Origin: CAZHOV01 sp964534315
Lineage (GTDB): Bacteria; Bacteroidota; Bacteroidia; Chitinophagales; Saprospiraceae
Direction of reading: 5' to 3'
DNA: 7,359 nt
Assembly: GCA_964534315.1 (NCBI GenBank)
Contig: CAZHOV010000222.1
Coordinates: 1 to 7,359, forward strand
The translations under genes were made by a program, and so were the position numbers. The notes below the pieces were generated by a model. That model was not told the DNA's origin, did not search any database, and saw only the letters and a program-made list of their open reading frames with translations. Shown one piece after another: positions 1-5,957 of the stretch. Numbering within the stretch: position 1 is the stretch's first letter; every line of letters starts with the position of its first letter.

Positions 1-90
1 GACGAGTACCTTTTCAAGATTTTAGCAGGTTAAGGCTTACTTTGCGATTGCCCTGGGGCACATGCAATTAATTGTCTCAAAGGGTACGGC

Positions 91-984
91 TTATTCTTCT
101 TTTTCCTCAGATAAGGCACTTAGATAAACGGCACCGACAACTTCCCGGGGCTGCGCCTGCAACGCCAGGGAGTCATACCAGTGGAAAAGCAGGTTCCATT
201 CCCGGCCACCACTCGCGTGCGAAAATGGTTGAAAGTGGTTTTGCCGGTTGTTGAAGTTATTTTCCGGGTTGTTGACCATATTCTTGCCAAAGCGACCAGT
301 GCTTATCAGTTCTCTTTTCCAGGCTGGCACATCATCCGCAGGGTAGAGCAGTGTTTCTTTTCCTTTGATGTAATGCAGCTCGTGCACTTCGTTAAAAGAG
401 CGAAAAGTATAGCCTTTCGGTAATTTGCCGGATAAGTCCAGTATCCAGTGGCCATCTTCTGCTTTGAGCCAGCGGCCTTTTAGGGTGAGGCCTTTGTGAG
501 AAGCAGGGGGTAACGATCCCTTTTTCGCCAGTATTCGTGGAATTTTAGCCGTTGTTTTGGCAAATGGCTCATCAATCGTTTCCGTCAGGCAGTACTGCTG
601 CTGGAAATTGGCGTACGCCATATTGATCCGCACGGAAGACTTGCTCCGGGCCGTCACCTTTTGCTCCAGTTGCTCCAGGGTTTTTTCGGTCTCGCAGCGG
701 CAGATCATCCGGTGCCCCTTTTGATTGACACCATAGAATACTTCCTCCAGGAAAGTCGCTTCCCCGCCGTCAAACGCGACCTCGTAGTACCAGCTCACCT
801 TCGACTGCTCCCCGGTAAAGGGCATCCGCATGACGGAATCTTTTTGGAGGTAATAGGGTTGATACTGCCGGGCTTTTTGAAGAAAGACCTGAAAACTGCT
901 GGTTTGGGCGGACAGTACGGAAAAGCCGCCCAATATTGACAACATACTCAATAAGCCCGGGATCAAGTGTTTTGTGTTTTTCAT
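91..984 (-). CDS. Secreted protein of unrecognised family, paralogous to the N-terminal module of the gene at 2472-4868
   Basis: I do not recognise a named family. The 297-residue product starts with a Sec signal peptide: MKNTK, then a hydrophobic stretch, with likely cleavage after Ala26 (VLSA|Q). There is no lipobox, so it is probably periplasmic or further exported. Residues about 31-232 match the interrupted lipoprotein upstream in the operon: F34, K37, A38, D49, M52, P55, G58 and V63; the CxC pair C95/C97; C132 inside NFxxxxCLxET; and LLYPadd-PAWKREL-ISTG at 212-230. Past residue 235 the similarity ends in an Asn/Gln-rich linker and a short tail ending EEKEE, so it lacks some 550 residues present in the paralog. 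The start lies 20 bases after the stop of the gene before it, so it is probably the last gene of the operon. The 20-base spacer has no Shine-Dalgarno, as is usual in Bacteroidota. The reading frame is intact. The 90 bases downstream hold no supportable gene or strong terminator. Confidence 0.85.
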   Translation of the reverse strand: MKNTKHLIPGLLSMLSILGGFSVLSAQTSSFQVFLQKARQYQPYYLQKDSVMRMPFTGEQSKVSWYYEVAFDGGEATFLEEVFYGVNQKGHRMICRCETEKTLEQLEQKVTARSKSSVRINMAYANFQQQYCLTETIDEPFAKTTAKIPRILAKKGSLPPASHKGLTLKGRWLKAEDGHWILDLSGKLPKGYTFRSFNEVHELHYIKGKETLLYPADDVPAWKRELISTGRFGKNMVNNPENNFNNRQNHFQPFSHASGGREWNLLFHWYDSLALQAQPREVVGAVYLSALSEEKEE

Positions 985-1705
985 TATTCTTAGGTTACAC
1001 GAGTTTAAAACTCCTGGACTTCTATGCCGAACAAGAAATCCGGGAACACTCTACTCTGTACAGTCAGGTCCACCACGTCCACTTCAATGGGATCAGATTC
1101 AAATTCCTCCTGTTCCAGCGAAACGGGTGCCGTGATGTAATACTTGTCATCGCACTGGGCGTAAGTCGTGGAATGCAGTACGCCTCCATCCTGGAAGAGA
1201 TTAACACCTTCAATAGCCACCAGCTCATTCTGGGTAAAGGTCTCGTCCTGGCTGATAGACACGAGCGTGGACGCTATTTCCATACTCAAAAGCTGATGGC
1301 GCATCGCAAGTAACTGATCGGTACCGGCCCGATACTCTAGCCCGGTGTATACGACCGGTATGTCTGGATCCGGCTCGGGCTCCAGCAGGACGTGAGTGAC
1401 CGCATTGATGTCCGTATGATATTCAAACAAACTAGTACCGGCAACAAAAAGCACTTTGTCGTTTCCATTGGAGACAGAGAAAGCCACTGGGTTGACGGTC
1501 TGTGAGTTGACCGCAACACTGCCGTTAAAAATTGTAGCAGGCTGCCCGTTGGTTTGGTTGATCTCCAAGATAGCATACTGAAGGACCTGCTCATCGTACA
1601 CCAGATTGATGGCATAGAGTGTACCCTGATGATAAACCGGGGCGGCGTAGGGCAACTCTGTTGGCAGGTAAGATGGTGGGAACGAGCCATCTGTACTACT
1701 TTTTA

Positions 1706-1727
1706 CAAGCGGATAAGGGTCCCTGAG
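1706..1727 (-). other. Frameshift site in the repeat lipoprotein gene
   Basis: This is the only interval where both frames are open. The upstream frame reads ...SGTLIRL then TAA at 1703-1705. The downstream frame is open only below a TGA at 1728-1730. Continuous sense needs the reading to move back by one base, for example ATC CGC then CTT GTA AAA AGT, equivalent to one base having been lost. There is no canonical slippery heptamer before the stop. The A5 run lies at and after the stop codon, where it cannot help a ribosome avoid it. This fits an indel (mutation or base-calling error) better than programmed frameshifting. Confidence 0.75.
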
Positions 1728-1960
1728 TCATATTGGACGCCATAGAAGTACGTATTTTCGGCCGGGTTAAGGGTGGAAAACTGGAAAGGAAAGGCCTCGC
1801 CGGATTGTATAGTTCCGTCGTTGATGGGCTCCAACTGCGTGAATGATATAAGGTCCAGCGGTGCTTTATCGGACCGGTCCAGGAAGAAGTTGCCTAACAT
1901 ATTTTCAACTACTTCTGCTCGCATAGCCAAAAGGAAGCCCTCGCAGTTGTTTACCGGCTC

Positions 1961-2173
1961 TCCGGTGCAAGCACAGTTGGCATCCACCATATCATTTTCT
2001 GTATCCGGGTTGCCGTCATCGCAGGGGTCGCCAATATTGAGCATCAGCTGCGGGCAGTCGAAGTCCGTTACACCAACACATTCGCAATTGCCATTGACTG
2101 TATCCCCGGTGGTATTCGGATCGTTGTCATCGCAGGCGTCGCCGATGTTAGCCATGAGTTCGGGACAATCGAA
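1961..2173 (-). repeat. Two tandem 37-residue Cys/Asp-rich repeats inside the lipoprotein gene
   Basis: Residues 32-68 and 69-102 of the lipoprotein repeat the pattern FDCPxLMxNIGDxCDDxxPxTxxDxVxxNCxCxG. The period is 37 codons (111 bases). Each unit has four cysteines (34, 45, 61, 63 and 71, 82, 98, 100) and a dense acidic loop (CDDNDPNT and CDDGNPDT). The loop resembles calcium-binding DxDxD-type loops and the cysteines could pair as disulfides; both are inference. Repeats of this look are, to my knowledge, frequent in surface proteins of Saprospiria. The two copies differ at many codon positions, so the duplication is not recent. Confidence 0.8.
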
Positions 2174-2283
2174 AGCATCAGGGCCTTCAAGTTCGGTGAT
2201 CGTACAATCCTCGCAAGCCTGAAAAGACAAAATGCTTACGAGAAGAAAAAATATATGATGTTTCATGATTTGGTTTGTTACAT

Positions 2284-2475
2284 TTAGTGAATGCTGATCT
2301 TTTCTAACTGGCCTCCGTTGGAATCAAATTGCAGTTGTCTGCCCTCGATTTGTAAATGATTCAAAAAAAGAGGTATATCCGACTCGAATCCTCCGGAGAT
2401 ATTTACGCGATAGATGTACTTTGCTGTTTCCAGGAAAAATAAATCTGTCCGACCCATTCTTCGTAGCAAGGTCAC
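2284..2475 (-). pseudogene. Probable frameshifted C-terminal remnant of the upstream 756-codon gene
   Basis: A GTG whose last two bases begin the TGA stop of the preceding gene (GTGA overlap) opens a 63-codon frame ending at the TAA at 2284-2286. Its residues look like real beta-rich protein (FFLETAKYIYRVNISGG, LFLNHLQIEGRQLQFDS, LEKISIH). The first few residues are Arg-rich and less convincing. Over the same first bases the third frame reads better (SDLATKNGSDRFIF). The most economical history is therefore two one-base insertions, one near the TGA at 2472-2474 and one near the T5 run at about 2430, in what was a continuous extension of the gene. In support, counting this tail gives a 17-base gap to the next start, close to the 20- and 24-base gaps elsewhere in the operon. 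Without it the gap is 205 bases. A translationally coupled small protein is the alternative. Confidence 0.5.
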
Positions 2476-4760
2476 TCCAAGTCAAAAGAAACTTCGATAG
2501 GATACCTTCTTGTATACTCCTCCAGTTCATAATACTCAATAGTAATTTTCGTAGGACCACTGTGCGTTTTATTGATTACGATAAACCTGCTGTCCAAATT
2601 TAAGTTACCATAATCTTTGCCATCGGCAATGCTTACCAACTGTCCCGCAGCATCATATACCTTTATTGATGAGATGTGTATCTTATCAGAGTAGTCATAT
2701 TTACCATACTTAATAAAGCTATTTCCATCTTTATCTGATTCACCCCAACTTCCATTCGTAAAAGTTAAAATTTCGTCGCCCAGTTCTAAGTCAATTTGTC
2801 TTGGAACAGCAGCAAAATCATAGCTTTTTCGTTTCGGCACTTCATTGCTTTTATGCCCCAAAAGAGCTACCTCTACCTCGCCCTGCATAACATTAGTTGC
2901 GGGCTCAACGTATTGAATAATAGAGAATGAAACTGGTTGTTTCGTTCTATCCGCGTACGACTCTAGCTGATTCTCTCTGTTTACGTCATTTTTATGGTCG
3001 AAAGCATATCTCTTAGTAGAATATTTCAGATACTGCAGCCTATCGGAAAACGCAGATTTGTGCTTCGTCACCAAGTCGTTTTGAACACCATCTTTTAGTG
3101 ACAGCACCTTTGACTTTTCAGTTAGTACATTTAAAAAAGTAACATCCTTTTCTTTGGGAACACGAAAGTTCGCGGTAATTCCTTGCCTGGTAAACAAATA
3201 ATCAATATTTGACCACAAAACGCTGTAAGCGTTTAATGTCAATGGGTTAAGCGTGCTTCTGGAAAAGCCTTTCCCTCCGGATAAACTAATGGTTTCTTGA
3301 AAAGGCAGGACAGTAATATCCCCCGAAGGTGGGTATGATCCATCATCAATGTTCAGCTTCCCCGTAATGCCGATAAAATCAACATCGCGAGGTAATTTTT
3401 CAATGCTAATGTCTATTTCGCATTCCAATAGGGAATCATTTCCCCATATTTCATCTCTACTTATTTTATGATTGACTTCCAAAACATGCTCGTCATTACC
3501 CAAGACTTGAAGTTCCGAAACACTTAAGCTGGTATTAACCGGAGCAAAGAGTTCAAATTTTATTGAGGCCTTAGCAGCATTATCCGAGTTATTATTTGAA
3601 TGGATCTCATAGTGTTGCAACTTTAACTCATTAACCTTTAACGTATTGAGTATTGGCCTGTCCAATGCTACATCTACGGGGATATACATGGATTCAGGAA
3701 GTATGGTTACCATCTCCATATACAATGCCTCTTTTTCAGCTAGTTCAATTTCCTGGATAAGCTGCTGTTCGTCATTTTGTACGGTAGCTACCACCGTTTG
3801 CTCTTGTGAGGATAGGTTGAATTTCGTCAATCTTATGGTAGACCATTTTTTGCCATCTGAGTCACCTATTGAAAGGCTACCTTCATTTTCAACTTCGTCA
3901 TTTCTATTCAAGCTAAAGTTATCTTTTGTTTTGACCAATAAAATCTTACTCGGTTTATAAAATGGAAGTTGAACCTGGATGGTCGTATCTTTTCCTTTGT
4001 CCACCATCACCTCTACGGCTCCTTTAATGCTTACACCGTTTTCTGTACCTTTTAAGTTTTCATCAATACTGATGACAATTCCTACGTCTTTGCCTTCGTC
4101 CAAATATTTATTTTCCCCGAAGACCGTTTGATGAAGCCGATTTGAAGAGGATGGAATAATACTTCCGGTAAAATATCCCGTAGAAACTAACGACTTCTTC
4201 CATTCAGGACTGCTATGCGGTGGATAGAGCAGCTTTCCATCCAACGTTTTTATTGACCGTAACCTATGCTTCTTACCTACCCCGATAAAATTGATGTTCT
4301 CATCAGAAATACTACCTTCTAAATATATTGTAGACCTTCCATTCACTACGTATAATTCGCTCGATAATGCAATATCTAACTCCTCCGATTTTATCTGTTG
4401 TTTAAACTTCCCAGTAAGTAATTCGGATAGGATAGGTCTGTCATATTTAGGAGTAAGTGGCAAAGTTTCATATAAGCAATTTTTTGCTTGAAAATTCATA
4501 TCACCTAGACCTATACTAAAACTACCTTGCTTTATTTTTTTTGAAGCTTCGTATTGGGATTCCAAAAAAGGAATCATCTCTGACCTACTACATTTACACA
4601 TCAACCTGCTACCGCTGTTTTCACCTAATGAGTATTCTGCTAAATAAACACCCTCATCAGTCTCAGCATCCCACAACATCTCTAAATGAGCTTGAACTCT
4701 AGAGCTTTTGCCTAATATTGGCAAAGTCATAATTCTGTCCATTTCTACATATACAGACGC

Positions 4761-4868
4761 TCAATTTATGGCTTTTTCGTAAAATTCATTTTCATTGCTT
4801 ACGGGTGGCTGTGCACAGCCAAAGTGCATGAACAAAAGACTAAGGATTAAGGTATGTAGATGTTTCAT
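4761..4868 (-). other. Orphaned lipoprotein signal-peptide segment upstream of the TGA
   Basis: This 35-codon piece is the 5' exported end of the interrupted gene. It has Lys2, a hydrophobic core (LILSLLFMHF), lipobox HFGC with Cys18, then AQPPVSNENEFYEKAIN and TGA. It starts 24 bases after the stop of the DUF6340-like gene, which fits operon spacing. The segment TGAGCGTCTGTATATGTAGAA between the stop and Met43 codes for sensible residues (ASVYVE) that align with the paralog, so the stop is a point change rather than a deletion or insertion. Confidence 0.8.
4806..4821. repeat. 16-base perfect palindrome over the lipobox codons
   Basis: TGGCTGTGCACAGCCA equals its own reverse complement. It covers the codons for the lipobox Gly-Cys and the following Ala-Gln-Pro of the interrupted lipoprotein, 48 to 63 bases into the gene. 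With no loop it would form a cruciform or a dimer site rather than a transcript hairpin. It could be an operator-like site, but by chance alone such a palindrome is expected about once in nine windows of this length, so it may mean nothing. Confidence 0.4.
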
Positions 4869-4892
4869 CGTGCTGATTTTTGGCCAAAAGGG

Positions 4893-5849
4893 CTAATTTT
4901 TCATTTTTTGAATCAAGTTTCGGAAATAAGCGGAATCGTACTGACGTGCCCCTTCACTCGCCATACGGATAGCCTCTTCCCGGTCACCGTTAAGAAAATG
5001 GGCGGTCGCCAGATTATACAGGACCCTTTCCTTCTCTTTATTTGAATAAGCGTTCCTATTTCTCGCATACGTTCGCACAACGAGATCATACCGTTTATTT
5101 TTAAAATACTCCGCCGTTCTCTTGATATCATCATGCCCTTTTTTATAGTACATCCAGTTGGATTGCATTTTGGTGGGGGACAAATCCCGGATCAGGGCAT
5201 CTGCTGTTTCGTATTTCATTTTATCAGGATCCGGTACACTCGTGGTGTCAAATTTGACATTCAGTCCCTGCCGGGATAAGGCTTCTGCCTCAAGGTTATC
5301 TTCTATTTGATAGGGCAACTCCAGCAGTACTTTGCCGCTCTTTACCTCATACAGTCTCCAGAATGCTTTACAGGTGGTGGTTCTTGACCCTTTTACCGCA
5401 TCGACATAATAGTCTTTGCCCTGCTCATCCAATTGATGCTTTTCGTAGGAGTTATAGGTGCGGTTTTCCGTATGGTGTAACTGCTCTAAACAAAACAAGC
5501 CATCGTATCCCGCTCCGTATTGTCGCACCTCCGCTGCAGCAAATCGATCCGCCCGCTCTCCGGATCTGGAGTCCCGAACGGTTTTGTTGTGCGCCTGCGC
5601 CCTGATTGGCATTTTATTGACCACGTACCGGATAATCTCCTTGTGGCCAGCATCGAGAATTACACCGGAAGATAACCGCTGGCCCAAATCACGTTCCAAA
5701 GACCTGTTGAATAGTATCACCGACTGAATATTATCCGGAAATTCAATCTTGGGCGGTACAACTTCGTCCGTAACCGTTAGGTAGGATACGGAGCAGGAAG
5801 TGGTCATTATTATGGTGATCAGAAAGGTTATTATTCTTAAGTGTTTCAT
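4893..5849 (-). CDS. DUF6340-like lipoprotein with C-terminal TPR-like helices
   Basis: The 318-residue product begins MKHLRIITFLITIIMTTSC, a lipoprotein signal peptide with Cys19 as the anchor. Residues 26-50 (TDEVVPPKIEFPDNIQSV then ILFNRS) resemble the start of Bacteroidota lipoproteins grouped as DUF6340, as I recall them: a proline-rich strand, then a hydrophobic strand ending in NRS. The middle (residues 100-185) has GYDGLFCLEQL and a WRLYEVKSGKVLLELP strand pair. Residues about 240-310 form two TPR-like helix pairs, the second reading NLATAHFLNGDREEAIRMASEG, which is typical for this family and suggests protein-protein contact in the periplasm. I chose the ATG at 5849 because the frame's earlier ATG at 5957 would put 36 non-signal residues, encoded through the terminator hairpin, ahead of the signal peptide. 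It is probably the first gene of the operon, ending 24 bases before the next start. No enzymatic role is evident. Family assignment is moderate; the lipoprotein call is strong. Confidence 0.8.
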   Translation of the reverse strand: MKHLRIITFLITIIMTTSCSVSYLTVTDEVVPPKIEFPDNIQSVILFNRSLERDLGQRLSSGVILDAGHKEIIRYVVNKMPIRAQAHNKTVRDSRSGERADRFAAAEVRQYGAGYDGLFCLEQLHHTENRTYNSYEKHQLDEQGKDYYVDAVKGSRTTTCKAFWRLYEVKSGKVLLELPYQIEDNLEAEALSRQGLNVKFDTTSVPDPDKMKYETADALIRDLSPTKMQSNWMYYKKGHDDIKRTAEYFKNKRYDLVVRTYARNRNAYSNKEKERVLYNLATAHFLNGDREEAIRMASEGARQYDSAYFRNLIQKMKN

Positions 5850-5957
5850 TGTTTTAAAGCTGATTTTGAGGTTTCTTCCCAAAAGAAAAGTTGTTATGCT
5901 CTGTGAGATAGAATGGCTTCGGGTGGCTGTTGAATGAGCCACCCGAAGCTTATACAT
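5850..5957 (-). promoter_or_regulatory. Leader region that should hold the operon promoter
   Basis: This is the only gap large enough for a promoter ahead of the four-gene operon. Its distal part is taken by the terminator hairpin of the preceding gene. The remaining 66 bases before the ATG at 5849 contain no clean Bacteroidota -7 element (TAnnTTTG) or -33 TTTG. The nearest resemblance is TTCTTTTG at 5887-5880 on the minus strand, which lacks the conserved A. The last bases before the start are A/T-rich (AAAATCAGCTTTAAAACA) with no Shine-Dalgarno. Confidence 0.3.
5916..5949 (-). terminator. Perfect 13-bp hairpin after the T9SS-cargo gene, likely terminator
   Basis: GCTTCGGGTGGCT at 5916-5928 and AGCCACCCGAAGC at 5937-5949 are exact reverse complements around an 8-base loop, giving a GC-rich 13-bp stem. 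It begins 8 bases after the TAG at 5958-5960 of the gene upstream and sits before the start of the next operon, where a terminator is expected. On the minus strand it is followed by CATTCTATCTC rather than a clean run of T. Termination may therefore be partial, or the hairpin may instead stabilise the 3' end of the messenger. Confidence 0.65.

Larger units (their letters stand above)
1005..2266 (-). pseudogene. Lipoprotein with tandem Cys/Asp-rich repeats and a propeller-like C-terminal half, split by one frameshift
   Basis: Two abutting frames read as one protein. The first (2266 to the TAA at 1703-1705) gives MKHHIFFLLVSILSFQAC, a signal peptide with lipobox FQAC and Cys18 as the lipidated residue. 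Two 37-residue repeats follow (residues about 32-102), then ...YGVQYDSGTLIRL. The second frame, open from 1727 down to the TAA at 1005-1007, continues as LVKSSTDGSFPP and then PVYHQGTLYAINL, which joins smoothly in sense. Adding one base near 1706-1727 restores a 420-residue protein. The C-terminal half alternates short beta-like segments (GTLYAINL, DKVLFVAGTSLFEY, TGLEYRAGTDQLLAM), suggesting a beta-propeller; that is inference. The protein is probably anchored in the outer membrane. As written, the ribosome would yield a 187-residue truncated lipoprotein. A sequencing error is an equally good explanation for the break. The gene lies 20 bases upstream of the next gene in the operon. Confidence 0.75.
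2472..4868 (-). pseudogene. Large lipoprotein of unrecognised family, interrupted by an in-frame TGA after the signal peptide
   Basis: Reading from the ATG at 4868 gives MKHLHTLILSLLFMHFGC, a lipoprotein signal peptide with Cys18, and then 17 further residues. A TGA follows at 4761-4763 (codon 36). The same frame then stays open for 756 codons from Met43 (4742) to the TGA at 2472-2474. Alignment to the paralog at 91-984 crosses the stop without a gap: F29, K32, A33, D44 and M47 match F34, K37, A38, D49 and M52, with the TGA opposite Tyr41. This shows the two pieces were one gene. Body numbering from Met43: CxC at 49/51, C89 in NFxxxxCLxET, DRPIL at 101, LLYPPHSSPEWKKSLVSTG at 171-189, and a second DRPIL at 361 followed by FIGITGK at 457-461 and YPP at 470. 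The remainder looks beta-rich, with no domain I can name. As written, only a 35-residue peptide, or an unexported body starting at Met43, could be made. The gene is AT-richer than its neighbours. Confidence 0.8.

Noticed and set aside
49..74. Weak hairpin (TGCC-CTGG-GGCA) and CAATTAATTG palindrome downstream of the last gene as a terminator
   Set aside because: The stem is only 4 bp with no T run, which is too little to call.
1701..1712. Programmed -1 frameshift at the A5 run in the repeat lipoprotein gene
   Set aside because: The stop codon TAA comes at the beginning of the A run in the upstream frame, so a ribosome would terminate before reaching a usable slippery site.
4761..4763. TGA read as selenocysteine, or as tryptophan under an altered genetic code
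   Set aside because: The paralog has Tyr at this position and there is no redox motif around it. Reading through the other TGA at 2472-2474 gives poor sequence and a stop soon after, so a code change is not supported.
4880..4908. Hairpin with T tract on the plus strand (TTGGCC...GGCTAA then T-rich) as a terminator
   Set aside because: It only pairs well on the plus strand, where there is no gene. On the minus strand it has a mismatch and sits in a 24-base operon gap.
5363..5727. Plus-strand open frames across the DUF6340-like gene and similar ones elsewhere
   Set aside because: They lie opposite well-supported minus-strand genes, have Arg/Pro/Ser-rich or low-complexity residues and show no domain or signal features.
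5850..5957. Upstream ATG at 5957 as start of the DUF6340-like lipoprotein
   Set aside because: It would add 36 residues encoded through the hairpin and leader and bury the clear lipoprotein signal peptide that begins at 5849.
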